A stretch of DNA of 64,000 bases, taken from positions 10,761,000 through 10,824,999 of the forward strand of contig CM076145.1 in NCBI GenBank assembly GCA_038025085.1. Direction: 5' to 3'. Positions 45,273-59,422 of the stretch are shown here, piece after piece (position 1 is the stretch's first letter; every line of letters starts with the position of its first letter). The notes beneath the pieces were generated by a model that saw only the letters and a list, made by a program, of their open reading frames with translations, was not told the DNA's origin and did not search any database. This stretch comes from Tetragonia tetragonoides (taxonomy: Eukaryota > Streptophyta > Magnoliopsida > Caryophyllales > Aizoaceae). Both the position numbers and the translations under genes were made by a program.

Positions 45273-48200
45273 TACAACACAAAAGAACTAAAATTCTATC
45301 ACCCTAGCCGTAAGAGCTGGTAAAACGCGTAAATGCTTTCAAAATCTTGAGTTGAAGCTTGCTTGTACTTGTAAACATCCTTGGTGTAGTTTCATAATAA
45401 AATGAATGCAAACAAAGTATTTGGATGCTTTCTCTTAATTTACAACACAAAAGAACTCAAATCTCTTTCACCCTACTCGTATGAGCTTTTAAAACGCGTA
45501 AATGCATTCAAAAGACTGAGTTGTAGCTTGTTTGTACTTTAAAACATTCTTGGTGTAGTTTCATACTCAAATGAATGCGAACAAAACATTTGGGTGCTTT
45601 CTCTTAATATACAACACAAACGAACTCAAATTCTATCATCCTAGTCGTAAGAGCTGTTAAAACGCGTAAATGCATTCAAAAGCTTGAGTTGAAGCTTGTT
45701 AGTACTTGTAAACATCCTTGGTGTAGTTTCACAATAAAATGAATGCAAACAAAGTATTTGGATGCTTTCTTTTAATATACAACACAAAAGAACTCAAATC
45801 TATTTCACCCTACTCGTAAGAGCTTTTAAAACGCGTAAATGAATTCAACAGCTTGAGTTGAAGCTTGTTTGTACTTTAAAACATTCTTGGTGTAGTTTTA
45901 TACTCAAATGAATGCAAACAAAACATTTGGGTGTTTTCTCTTAATATACAGCACAAAAGAACTTAAATTCTATCATCCTAGTCGTAAGAGCTGTTAATAC
46001 GCGTAAATGCATTCAAAAGCATAAGTTGAAGCTTGTTTGTACTTATAAACATCCTTAGTGTAGTTTCACACTCAAATGAATACAAACAAAGTATTTCGAT
46101 GCTTTCTCTTCATATACAACACAAAAGAACTCAAATCTCTTTCACCCTACTCCTAAGAGCTTTTAAAACCTGTAAATGCATTCAAAAGCTTGAGTTGAAT
46201 CTTGTTTGTACTTTAAAACATTCTTGGTGTAGTTTCATACTCAAATGAATGCAAACAAAACATTTGGGTACTTTCTCTTAATATACAACACAAAAGAACT
46301 CAAATCTCTTTTACCCTACTCGTAAGAGCTTTCAAAACGCGTAAATGCATTCAAAAGCTTGAGTTGAAGCTTGTTTGTACTTTAAAACATTCTTGGTTTA
46401 GTTTCATACTCAAATGAATGCAAACAAAACATTAGGGTGCTTTCTCTTAATATACAACACAAAAGAACTCAAATTCTATCACCTTAGTCGTAAGAGCTAT
46501 TAAAACGCGTAAATGCATTCAAAAGCTTGAGTTGAAGCGTGTTTGTAATTGTAAATATCCTTGGTGTAATTTCACAATCAAATGAATGCAAACAAAGTAT
46601 TTGGATGCTTTCTCTTAATATACAACACAAAAGAACTCAAATCTCTTTCTCCCTACTCGTATAAGCTTTTAAAACGCGTAAATGCATTCAAAAGCTTGAG
46701 TTGTAGCTTGTTTGTACTTCAAAACATTCTTGGTGTACTTTCATAATCAAATGAATGCGAACAAAACATTTGGGTGCTTTCTCTTAATATACAACACAAA
46801 AGAACTCAAATTCTATCATCCTAGTCGTAAGAGCTGTTAAAACGCGTAAATGCATACAAAAGCTTGAGTTGAAGCTTGTTAGTACTTGTAAACATCCTTG
46901 GTGTAGTTTCACACTCAAATGAATACAAACCAAGTATTTGGATGCTTTCTCTTAATATACAACACAAAAGAACTCAAATCTCTTTCACCCTACTCGTAAG
47001 AGCTTTTAAAACGCGTAAATGCATTCAAAAGCTTGAGTTGAAGCTTGTTTGTAATTTAAAGCATTCTTGGTGTAGTTTCATAATCAGATGAATGCAATCA
47101 AAACATTTGGATGCTTTCTCTTAATATACAACACAAAAGAACTCAAATCTCTTTCACCCTACTCGTATGAGCTTTTAAAACGCGTAAATGCATTCAAAAG
47201 CTTGAGTTGTAGCTTGTTTGTACTTTAAAACATTCTTGGTGTAGTTACATACTCAAATGAATACAATCAAAACATTTGGGTGCCTTCTCTTAATATACAA
47301 CATAAAAGATTTCTAATTCTATCTTCCTAGTTGTAAGAGCTGTTAAATCGCGTAAATGCATTCAAAAGCTTAATTTGAAGCTTGTTTGTACTTGTAAACA
47401 TCCTTGGTGTAGTTTCACAATAAAACGAATGCAAACAAAGTATTTGGATGCTTTCTCTTAACATACAACACAATAGAACTCAAATCTCTTTCACCCTACT
47501 CGTAAGAGCTTTCAAAACGCGCTTGAGTTGAAGATTGTTTGTACTTTAAAACATTCTTGGTGTAGTTTCATAGTCAAATGAATGCAAATAAAACATTTGG
47601 GTGCTTTCTCTTAATATACAACACAAAAGAACTCCAATTCTATTATCCTAGTCGTAAGAGCTGTTAAAACGCGTAAATGCATTCAAAAGCTTGAGTTGAA
47701 GCATGTTTGTACTTGTAAACATCGTTGGTGTAGTTTCACAATCAAATGAATGCACACAAAGTATTTAGATAATTTGTCTTAATATCCAACACAAAAGAAC
47801 TCAAATTTCTTTCACCCTACTTGTATGAGCTTTTAAAACGCGTAAATGCATTCAAATAAGTTGTAGCTTGTTTGTACTTAAAACATTCTTGGTGTAGTTT
47901 CATACTCAAATGAATGCAAACAAAACATTTGGGTGCTTTCTCTTAATATACAACACAAAAGAACGCAAATTCTATCATCCTAGGCGTAAGAGCTGTTAAA
48001 ACACGTAAATGCATACAAAAGCTTGAGTTGAGGCTTGCTAGTACTTGTAACTATCCTTGGTGTAGTTTCTCACTCAAATGAATACAAACATAGTATTTGG
48101 ATGCTTTCTCTTAATATACAACACAAAAGAACTCAAATCTCTTTCACCCTACTCGTAAGAACTTTTAAAACGCGTAAATGCAGTCGAAAGCTTGAGTTGA

Positions 48201-48442
48201 AGCTTGTTTGTACTTTAAAACATTCTTGGTGTAGTTTCATACTCAAATGAATGCAAACAAAACATTTGGATGCTTTCTCTTAATATACAACACAAAAGAA
48301 CTCAAATCTCTTTCACCCTACTCGTACGAGCTTTTAAAACGCGTAAATGCATTCAAAAGCTTGAGTTGTACCTTGTTTGTGCTTTAAAACATTCTTGGTG
48401 TAGTTTCATACTCAAATGAATGCAAGCAAAGTATTTGGATGC
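45273..48442 (+). repeat. Satellite array, A/B monomers, forward (R3)
   Basis: Copy of 31712-34881 at offset 13561. Confidence 0.94.
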
Positions 48443-51400
48443 ACTCCATTTGGGTACGTTCTCTTAATATACAGCACAAAAGAACTCAATCTCTATCACC
48501 CTAGTCATAAGAGCTGTTAAAACGCATAAATGCATTCAAAAGCTTGAGTTGAAGCTTGTTTGTACTTCTAAACATCCTTGGTGTAGTTTCACACTCAAAT
48601 GAATGCAAACAAAGCATTTGTGTGCTTTCTCTTAATATACAACACAAAAGAACTCAATAATTTTCACCCTAGTTGTATGAGCTTTTAAAACGTGTAAATG
48701 CATTCAAAAGCTTGAGTTGAAGCTTGTTTGTACTTTTAAACATCCTTGGTGTAGTTTCACACTCAAATGAATGCAAACAAAGCATTTGTGTGCTTTCTCT
48801 TAATATACAACACAAAAGACCTCAATCTCTTTCACCCTAGTCATATGAGCTTTAAAATGCGTAAATACATTCAAAATCTTGAGTTGAAGCTTGTTTGTAC
48901 TTGTAAACATCGTTGGTGTAGTTTCTCACTCCAATGAATGCAAACAAAGCTTTTGGGTGCTTTTTCTGAAAATACAACACAAAAGAACTCAATCTCTTTC
49001 ACCCTAGTCGTAAGAGCTGTTAAAACGCGTAAATGCATTCCAAAGGTGGAGTTAAAACTTGTTTGTACTTGTAAACATCCTTGGTTAAGTTTCTCACTTA
49101 AATGAATGCAAACAAAGCATTTGGGTGCTTTCTCTTAATATACAACACAAAAGAACTCAATCTTTTTCACCCTAGTCATATGACCTTTTAAAACACGTAA
49201 ATGCATTCAAAAGCTTGTGTTAAATCTTGTTTGTACTTGTAAACATCCTGGGTGTAGTTTCTCCTTCAAATGAATGCAAACAAAGCATTTGGGTGCATTC
49301 TCTTAATATACAACATAAACTCAATCTCTTTCACCCTAGATGTAAGAGCTGTTAACGCGTAAATGCATTCAAAAGGTGGAGTTCAAGCTTGTTTGTACTT
49401 GTAAACATCCTTGGTGTAGGTTCTCACTCAAATGAATGGAAACAAAGTATTTGGATGCATTCTCTTAATATACAACACAAAAGAACTCAAATCTCTTTCA
49501 CCCTACTCGTGGGAGCTTTCAAAACGCGTAAATGCATTCAAAAGCTTGAGTTGAAGCTTGTTTGTACTTGTAAACATCCTAGGTGCAGTTTCACACTCAA
49601 ATGTATCCAAACAAAGTATTTGGATGCTTTCTCTTAATGTACAACACAAAAGAACTCAAATCTCTTTCACCCTACTCGTATGAGCTTTTAAAACGCGCAA
49701 ATGCATTCAAAAGCGTGAGTTGAAGCATGTTTGTACATTTAAAACATTCAAGGTGTAGTTTCATACTCAAAATTTTACAAGTACAAACAAGCTTCAACTC
49801 AAATGAATGCAAACAAAGCATTCGTGTGATTTCTTTTAATATACAACACAAAAGACCTCAATCTCTTTCACCTAGATGTAAGAGCTGATAAAACGCGTAA
49901 ATGCATTCAAAAGGTGGAGTTAAAGTTTGTTTGTACTTGTAAACATCCTTGGTGTAGTTTCTCACTCAAATGAATGCAAACAAAGCATTTGGGTGCTTTC
50001 TCTTAATATACAACACAAAAGACCTCAATCTCTTTCACCCTAATCGTAAGAGCTGTTAGAACGTGTAAATACATTTAAAAGCTTGAGTTGAAGCTTGTTT
50101 GTACTTGTAAACACCCATGGTTAAGTTTCTCACTCAAATGAATGCAAACAAAGCATTTGGGTGCTTTCTCTTAATATACAACACAAAAGAACTCAATCTC
50201 TTTCACCCTAGTTGTAAGAGCTGTTAAAATGAGTAAATGCTTTCAAAAGCTGGAGTTAAAGCTTGTTTGTACTTGTAAACATCCTTGGTGTAGTTTCTCA
50301 CTCAAATGAATGCAAACAAAGCATTTGTATGATTTCTCTTAATACACAACACAAAAGAACTCAATCTCGTTCGCCCTAGTTGTAAGAGCTGTTAAAATGC
50401 GTAAATGCATTCAAAAGGTGGAGTTAAAGCTTGTTTGTGCTTGTAAACATCCTTGGTGTAGTTTCTCACTCAAATGAATGCAAACAAAGCATTTGGGTGC
50501 TTTCTCTTAATATACAACACAAAAGAACTCAATCTCTTTCACCCTAGATGTAAAAGCTGTTAAAGCGCGTAAATGCATTCAAAAGGTGGAGTTAAAGCTT
50601 GTTTGTACTTGTAAACATCCTTGGTGTAGTTTCTCACTCAAATGAATGCAAACAAAGCATTTGAGTGCTTTCTCTTAAGCTTGAGTTGAAGCTTGTTTGT
50701 ACTTGTAAACGCAAAAGAGATTGAGTTTCTCACTCCAATGAATGCAAACAAAGCTTTTGGATGCTTTCTCTTAATATACAACAGAAAAGAACTCAAGCTT
50801 TTTCACCCTAGTCATATGAGCTTTTAAAACGCGTAAATGCATTCAAAAGCTTGAGTTGAAGTTTGTTTGTACTTATAAACATCCTTGGTGTAGTTTCTCC
50901 GTCCAATGAATGCAAACAAAGCTTTTGGGTGTTTTCTCTGAAAATACAACACAAAAGAACTCAATCTCTTTCACCCTAGTCGTATGAGGTTTTAAAACGC
51001 GTATATGCATTCAAAAGGTGGAGTTAAAGCTTGTTTGTACTTGTAAACATCCTTGGTGTAGTTTCTCACTTAAATGAATTCAAATAAAGCATCTGGGTGC
51101 ATTATCTTAATTTTCAACACAAAAGAACTCAATCTCTTTCACCCTAGTCGTATGCACTTTTAAAACGCGTAAATGCATTCAAAAGCTTGAGTTGAAGCTT
51201 GTTTGTACTTGTAAACATCCTTGGTGTAGTTTCTCACTTAAATAAATGCAATCAAAGCATCTGGGTGCTTTCTCTTAATTTTCAACACAAAAGAACTCAA
51301 TCTCTTTCACCCTAGTCGTAAGAGCTGTTAAAACGCGTAAATGTATTCAAAACGCGTAAATGCATTCAAAAGCTTGAGTTGAAGCTTGTTTGTATTTGTA

Positions 51401-53602
51401 AACATCCTTGGTGTAGTTTCTCCTCAAATGAAATGCAAACAAAGCATCTGGGTGATTTCTCTTAATATACAACTCAAAAGAACTCAATCTCTTTCACCCT
51501 AGCCGTAAGAGCCGTTAAAACGTGTAAAGGCATTCAAAACGCGTAAATACATTCAAAAGCTTGGTTGAATACTTATAAGAGCTGTTAAAACGCGTAAATA
51601 CATTCAAAAGCTTGAGTTGAAGCTTGTTTGTAATTGTAAACATCCTTGGTTAAGTTTCTCACTCAAATGAATGCAAACAAAGCATTTGGGTGCTTTCTCT
51701 TAATATACAACACATTAGAACTCAATCTTTTTCACCCTAGTCATATGAGCTTTTAAAACGCGTAAATGCATTCAAAAGCTTGAGTTGAAGCTTGTTTGTA
51801 CTTGTAAACATTCTTGGTGTAGTTTCTCACTGAAATGAATGCAAACAAAGCTTTTGGTTGCTTTCTAATAAAATACAACACAAAAGAACTCAATGTTGTT
51901 CACCCTAGTCATATGAGCTTTTAAAACGCGTAAATGCATTCTAAAGCTTGAGTTGAAGCTTGTTTGTACTTGTAAACATCCTAGGTGTAGTTTATCACTC
52001 CAAATAATGCAAACAAAGCTTTTGGGTGCTTTCTCTGAAAATACAACACAAAAGAACTCAATCTCTTTCACCCTAGTCGTATGAGGTTTTAAAACGCGTA
52101 TATGCATTCAAAAGGTTAAGTTGAAGCTTGTTGGTACTTGTAAACATCTTTGGTGTAGTTTCTCACTCAAATGAATGCAAAGAAAACATTTGAGTGCGTT
52201 CTCTCACTATAAAACACAAAAGAACTCAATCTCTTTCACCCTTGTCGTATGAGCTTTTAAAACGCTTAAATGCATTCAAAAGCTTGAGTTCAAGCTTGTT
52301 TGTAGTTGTAAACATCCTTGGGGTAGTTTCTCACTCCAATGAATGCAAACAAAGCTTTTGGATGCTTTCTTTTAAAATACAACACAAAAGACCTCAATCT
52401 CTTTCACCCTAGTCATATGAGCTTTTAAAACGCGTAAATGCATTCAAAAGCTTGAGTTGAAGCTTTTTTGTACTTGTAAACATTCTTGGTGTAGTTTCTC
52501 ACTCAAATGAATGCAAACAAAGCATTTGGGTGCTTTCTCTTAATATACAACACAAAAGAACTCAATCTCTTTCACCCTAGATGTAAGAGCTGTTAAAACG
52601 CGTAAATGCATTCAAAAGGTGGAGTTAAAGCTTGTTTGTACTTGTAAACATCCTTGGTGTAGTTTCTCACTCAAATGAACGCAAACAAAGCATTTGAGTG
52701 CTTTCTCTTAAGCTTGAGTTGAAGCTTGTTTGTACTTGTAAACACAAAAGAGATTGAGTTTCTCACTCCAATGAATGCAAACAAAGCTTTTGGATGCGTT
52801 CTCGTAATATACAACAGAAAAGAACTCAAGCTTTTTCACCCTAGTCATATGAGCTTTTAAAACGCGTAAATGCATTCAAAAGCTTGAGTTGAAGCTTGTT
52901 TGTACTTGTAAACATCCTTGGTGTAGTTTCTCACTCAAATGAATGCAAACAAAGCATTTTTGTGATTTCTCTTAATATACAACACAAAAGAACTCAATCT
53001 CTTTCACCCTAGTTGTATGAGGTTTTAAAACGCGTAAATGCATTCAAAAGCTTGAGTTGAAGCTTGTTTGTACTTGTAAACATCCTTGGTTAAGTTTCTC
53101 ACTTAAATGAATGCAAACAAAGCATTTGGGTGCGTTCTCTTAATATAAAACACAAAAGAAGTCAATCTCTTTCACAGTTGTCGTATGAGCTTTTAAAACG
53201 CTTAAATGCATTCAAAAGCTTGAGTTCAAGCTTGTTTGTAGTTGTAAACATCCTTGGGGTAGTTTCACACTCAAATGAATGTAAACAAAGCATTTGCGAG
53301 CTTTTTCTTAATATACAACACAAAAGAACTCAATCTCTTTTCGCCTAGTCGTAAGAGCTGTTAAAACGCGTAAATGCATTCAAAAGCTTGAGTTGAAACT
53401 TGTTTGTACTTGTAAACATCCTTGGTGTAGTTTCTCACTCAAATGAATGCAAACAAACCATTTGGGTGATTTCTCTTAATATACAACACAAAAGAACTCA
53501 ATCTCTTTCACCCTAGTCATATGAGCTGTTAAAATGGTTAAATGCAATAAAAAGCTTCAGTTGAAGCTTGTTTGTACTTGTAAACATCCTTGGTGTAGTT
53601 TG
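48443..53602 (+). repeat. Satellite array, C monomers, forward (R3)
   Basis: Copy of 34882-40044 with a few small indels (for example near 49310-49350), which explain the offset drift from 13561 to about 13555-13558. Confidence 0.92.
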
Positions 53603-53660
53603 TCACTCAAATGAATGCATACAAAACAACCAAAAGCTTTGTTTGCATTCATTTGAGTGA
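53603..53660. repeat. Palindromic inversion junction (R3)
   Basis: Same junction as at 26651 and 40045. Confidence 0.9.
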
Positions 53661-55510
53661 GAAACTTAACCAAGGATGTTTACAAGTACAAACAAGCTTC
53701 AACTCAAGCTTTTGAATGTATTGAGGCGTTTTAACAGCTCTTACGATTAGGGTGAAAGAGATTAAGGTCTTTTGTGTTGTATATTAAGAGAAAGCACCCA
53801 AATGCTTTGTTTGCATTCATTTGAGTGAGAAACTACACCAAGGATGTTTACAAGTACAAACAAGCTTTAACTCCACCTTTTGAATGCATTTACGCGTTTT
53901 ACCAGCTCTTCCATCTAGGGTTTGGGTGCATTTACACGTTTTGAATGCATATACGCGTTTTAAACAGTTTGGGTGTTTACAAGTACTTGTGTTGAATTTT
54001 CAGAGAAAGCACCCAGAAGCTTTGTTTGCATTCATTGGAGTGAGAAACTACACCAAGGATGTATACAAGTACAAACAAGCTTCAACTCAAGCTTTTGAAT
54101 GTATTTACGCGTTTTAAAAGCTCATATGACTAGGGTGAAAGAGATTGAGGTCTTTTGTGTTGTATACTAAGAGAAAGCACCCAAATGCTTTGTTTGCATT
54201 CATTTGAGTGAGAAACTACACCTAGGATGTTTACAAGTACAAACAAGATTTAACACAAGCTTTTGAATGCATTTACGTGTTTTAAAAGGTCATTTGACTA
54301 GGGTGAAAAAGATTGAGTTCTTTTGTGTTGTATATTAAGAGAAAGCACCCAAATGCTTTGTTTGCATTTATTTGAGTGAGAAACTTAACCAAGGATGTAT
54401 ACAAGTACAAACAAGCTTCAACTCAAGCTTTCGAATGTATTTACGCGTTTTAACAGCTCTTACGATTAGGGTGAAAGAGATTGAGGTCTTTTGAGAAACT
54501 TAACCAAGGATGTATACAAGTACAAACAAGCTTTAACTCCACCTTTTGAATGCATTTACGCGTTTTAACAGCTCTTACATCTAGGGTGAAAGAGATTGAG
54601 TTCTTTTGTGTTGTATATTAAGAGAAAGCACCCAAATGCTTTGTTTGCATTCATTTGAGGGAGAAACTACACCAAGGATGTTTACAAGTACAAACAAGCT
54701 TCAACTCAAGCTTTTGAAAGCATTTACGCGTTTTAAAACCTCATACGACAAGGGTGAAAGAGATTGAGTTCTTTTGGTTGTATATTAAGAGAACGCACCC
54801 AAATGTTTTCTTTGCATTCATTTGAGTGAGAAACTACACCAAAGATGTTTACAAGTACAAACAAGCTTCAACTCAAGCTTTTGAATGTATTTACGCGTTT
54901 TAAAAGCTCATATGACTAGGGTGGAAGAGATTGAGGTCTTTTGTGTTGTATATTAAGAGAAAGCAACCAAAAACTTTGTTTGCATTCATTTCAGTGAGAA
55001 ACTACACCAAGAATGTTTACAAGTACAAACAAGCTTCAACTCAAGCTTTTGAATGCATTTACGCGTTTTAAAAGCTCATATGACTAGGGTGAAAGAGCTT
55101 GAGGTCTTTTGTGTTGTATATTAAGAGAAAGCGCCCAAATGCTTTGTGTGCATTCATTTGAGTGGGAAACTACACCAAGGATATTTACAAGTACAAACAA
55201 GCTTTAACTCCACCTTTTGAATGCAGTTACGCGTTTTAACAGCTCTTACGACTAGGGTGAATGAGATTGAGTTCTTTTGTGTTGTATTTTCAGAGAAAGC
55301 ACCCAAAAGCTTTGTTTGCATTCATTGGAGTGAGAAACTACACCAAGGATGTTTACAAGTACAAACAAGCTTCAACTCAAAACTTTGAATGTATTCACAA
55401 TCAAATGAATGCAAATAAACAGAAAGCACCCAAATGCTTTGTTTGCATTCATTTAATATATAACTGGTTGTAGTTACACACGCATTTTAACAGCTTGTTA
55501 CATCTACGGT
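53661..55510 (-). repeat. Satellite array, inverted (R3)
   Basis: Reverse-oriented C monomers, copy of 40103-41951. Confidence 0.92.
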
Positions 55511-57031
55511 GAGCTGTTAAAAGCGTAAATGCATTCAAAAGCTTGTATGCACACAAATGAATGTTTACAAGTTCAAACAAGCTTCAACTCAAAATTTTGA
55601 ATGTATTCTCACTCAAATGAATGCAAACAAAGCATTTGGGTGCTTTCTCTTCATATACAACACAAAAGACCTCAATCCCTTTCACCCTAGTCATATGAGC
55701 TTTGAAAACGCGTAAATGCATTCAAAAGCTTGAGTTTAAGTTTGTTTGTACTTGTAAACATCCTTGGTGTAGTTTCTCACAGAAATGAATGCAAACAAAG
55801 CTTTTGGTTGCTTTCTCTTAATATACAACACAAAAGACCTTAATCTCTTTCACCCTAGTCATATGAGCTTTTAAAACGCGTAAATACATTCAAAAGCTTG
55901 AGTTGAAGCTTGTTTGTACTTGTAAACATCTTTGGTGTAGTTTCTCACTCAAATGAATGCAAAGAAAACATTTGGGTGCGTTCTCTTAATATACAACACA
56001 AAAGAACTCAATCTCTTTCACCCTTGTCGTATGAGCTTTTAAAACGCTTAAATGCATTCAAAAGCTTGAGTTCAACCTTGTTTGTAGTTGTAAACATCCT
56101 TGGTGTAGTTTCTCCCTCAAATGAATGCAAACAAAGCATTTGTGTGATTTCTCTTAATATACAACACAAAAGAACTCAATCTCTTTCACCCTAGTTGTAA
56201 GAGCTGTTAAAATGCGTAAATGCATTCAAAAGGTTGAGTTAAAGCTTGTTTGTACTTGTAAACATCCTTGGTGTAGTTTCTCACTCAAATGAATGCAAAC
56301 AAAGCATTTGGGTGCTTTCTCTTAATATACAACACAAAAGAACTCAATCTCTTTCACCCTAGTTGTAAGAGCTGTTAAAATGCGTAAATGCATTCAAAAG
56401 GTGGAGTTGAAGCTTGCCTGTACTTGTAAACATCCTTGGCGTAGTTTCTCACTCAAGTGAATGCAAACAAAGCATTTGGGTGCTTTCTCTTAATATACAA
56501 CACAAAAGAACTCAATCTTTTTCACCCTAGTCGTATGAGGTTTTAAAACGCGTATATGCATTCAAAAGCTTGAGTTAAACCTTGTTTGTACTTGTAAACA
56601 AACTTGGTGTAGTTTCTCTCTTCAAATGAATGCATACAAAGCTTTTGGGTGCTTTCTCTTATTATACAACACAAAAGAACTCAATCTCTTTCACCCAAGT
56701 CATATGAGCTATTAAAACGCGTAAATGCATTCAAAAGCTTGAGTTGAAGCTTGTTTGTACTTGTAAACATTCTCGGTGTAGTTTCTCCCTCAAACGAATG
56801 CAAACAAAGCATTTGGGTGCTTTCTTTTAAAACGCTTAAATGCATTCAAAAGCTTGAGTTGAAGCTTGTTTGTACTTGTAAACATCCTTGGTATAGTTTC
56901 TCACTCCAATGAATGCAAACAAAGCTTTTGGGTGCTTTCTCTGAAAATACAACACAAAAGAACTCAATCTCTTTCACCCTAGATGTAAGAGCTGTTAAAA
57001 CGCATAAATGCATTCAAGAGGTGGAGTTAAA
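55511..57031 (+). repeat. Satellite array, C monomers, forward, beyond R3
   Basis: Forward monomers. The first 600 bp still track R2; the rest is unique to this place. A truncated unit lies near 56820. Confidence 0.9.
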
Positions 57032-57946
57032 GCTTTGTTTGCATTCATTGGAGTGAGAAACTACACCAAGGATGTTTACAAGGACAAACAAGCTTCAACT
57101 CAAGCTTTTGAATGTAGTTACGCGTTTTAAAAGCTCATATGACTAGGGTGAAAGAGATTGAGGGCTTTTGTGTTGTATATTAAGAGAAAGCACCCAAATG
57201 CTTTGTTTGCATTCATTTGAGTGAGAAACTACACCAAGGATGTTTACAAGTACAAACAAGCTTCAACTCCACCTTTTGAATGCATTTACGCATTTTAACA
57301 GCTGTTACAACTAGGGTGAAAGAGATTGAGTTCTTTTGTGTTGTATATTAAGAGAAAGCACCCAAATGCTTTGTTTGCATTCATTTGAGTGAGAAACTAC
57401 ACCAAGGATGTTTACAAGTACAAACAAGCTTTAACTCCACCTTTTGAATGCATTTACGCGTTTTAACAGCTCTTACATCTAGGGTGAAAGAGATTGAGTT
57501 CTTTTGTGTTGTATATTAAGAGAAAGCACCCAAATGCTTTGTTTGCATTCATTTGAGGGAGAAACTACACCAAGGATGTTTACAAGTACAAACAAGCATC
57601 AACTCAAGCTTTTGAAAGCATTTACGCGTTTTAAAACCTCATACGACTAGGGTGAAAGAGATTGAGGTCTTTTGTGTTGTATATTAAGAGAAAGCACCCA
57701 AATGCTTTGTTTGCATTCATTTGAGTGAGAAACTACACCAAGGATGTTTACAAGTACAAACAAGCTTTAAATCCACCTTTTGATTGCATATACGCGTTTT
57801 AAAACCTCATACGACTAGGGTGAAAGAGATTGAGTTCTTTTGTGTTGTATATTAAGAGAAATCACACAAATGCTTTGTTTGCATTCATTTGAGTGAGAAA
57901 CTACACCAAGGATGTTTACAAGTACAAACAAGCTTCAACTCAAGCT
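57032..57946 (-). repeat. Satellite array, inverted block
   Basis: Forward ggtggagttaaagct joins reversed agctttgtttgcattcattg, sharing AGCT at the joint. About 5.4 reversed monomers follow. Confidence 0.92.
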
Positions 57947-58995
57947 ACACGTAAATGCTTTGTTTGTACTTGTAAACATTCATGGTGTAGTTTCTCACTG
58001 AAATGAATGCAAACAAAGCTTTGCTTGCATTCATTGGAGTGGTAAAGCTCAAACTACATTTCATCCTTGGTGTAGTTTCTCACTGAAATGAATGCAAACA
58101 AAGCTTTCTTTGCATTCATTGGAGTGGTAAAGCTCAAACTATATTTCATCCTTGGTAGTTTCTCACTGAAATGAATGCAAACAAAGCTTTTGGTTGCTTT
58201 CTCTTAAAATACAACACAAAAGAACTCAAGCTTTTTCACCCTAGTCATATGAGCCTTTAAAACGTGTAAATGCATTCAAAACGCGTAAATGCATTCTCTT
58301 TCACCCTAGTCGTAAAACGCGTAAATGCATTCTCTTTCACCCTAGTCGTAAGAGCTGTCAAAACGTGTAAATGCATTCAAAACGCGTAAATGCATTCAAA
58401 AGCTTAAGCTGAAGCTTTTTTGTACATGTAAACATCCATGGTGTAGTTTCTCACTTAAATGAATGCAAATGCATCTGGGTGCATTCTCTTAATTTTCAAC
58501 ACAAAAGAACTCAATCTCTTTCACCCTAGTCGTAAGAGTTGTTAAAACGCGTAAATGCATTCAAAACGCGTAAGTGCATTCAAAAGCTTGAGTTGAAGGT
58601 CTTTTGTTCTTGTAAACATCCTTGGTGTAGTTTCTCACTTAAATGAATGCAAACAAAGCATCTGGGTGCTTTCTCTTAATATACAACACAAAAGAACTCA
58701 ATCTCTTTCACCCTAATCGTAAGAGCTGTCAAAACGCGTAAATGCATTCAAAAGCTTGAGTTTAAGCTTGTTTGTACTTGTAAACATCCTAGGTGTAGTT
58801 TCACAGTCAAATGAATGCAAACAAAGTATTTGGATCATTTCTTTTAATATACAACACAAAAGAACTCAAATCTCTTTCACCCTACTCGTAAGACCTTTTA
58901 ATTCGAGCATTGCTAATTCAATTAATACTCAAGTTGAACCATGTTTGTACATTTAAACATTCTAGGTGTAGTTTTAATTGCTCATTCAGGAAGTT
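57947..58995 (+). repeat. Scrambled satellite fragments, forward
   Basis: Partial monomers. Two near copies of a palindromic unit about 80 bp apart at roughly 58000-58165 (gaatgcaaacaaagctttg followed by cttgcattcattggagtgg). A run of short units built from cgcgtaaatgcattc at 58265-58400. Then several ordinary monomers, ending in a diverged stretch at 58900-58995. Confidence 0.88.
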
Positions 58996-59422
58996 TTTGA
59001 GTGAGAAACAGCTCTTAAATCACCCAAATGTACATTCTTTAAGAGAAAACATCCAAATACTTTGTTTGCATTCATTTGAGTGTGAACTACACCTAGGATG
59101 TTTACAAGTACAAACAAGCTTCAATTCAAGTTTTTGGATGCATTTACGCGTTTTAAAAGCTCATATGACTACGGTGAAAGAGATTGAGGTCTTTTGTGTT
59201 GTATATTAAGAGAAAGCACCCAAATGCTTTGTTTGCATTCATTTGAGTGAGAAACTACACCAAGGATGTTTACAAGTACAAACAAGCTTTGACTCCACCT
59301 TTTGAATGCATATACGCGTTTTAAAACCTTATACGACTAGGGTGAAAGAGATTGAGTTCTTTTGTGTTGTATTTTCAGAGAAAGCACCCAAAAGCTTTGT
59401 TTGCATTCATTGGAGTGAGAAA
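58996..59422 (-). repeat. Satellite array, inverted, left of the second gag-only element
   Basis: Reversed monomers starting in a diverged zone (tttgagtgagaaacagctct). They are interrupted at 59423 within gtgagaaactacacc, which resumes at 63134. Confidence 0.9.

Larger units (their letters stand above)
44119..56100. repeat. Macro-repeat unit R3 (Tat 5' end plus satellite), right end diffuse
   Basis: Third copy. Follows R2 closely to about 55980, with patchy matching to about 56100. It lacks the terminal 1.4 kb block that ends R1 and R2. Confidence 0.88.
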
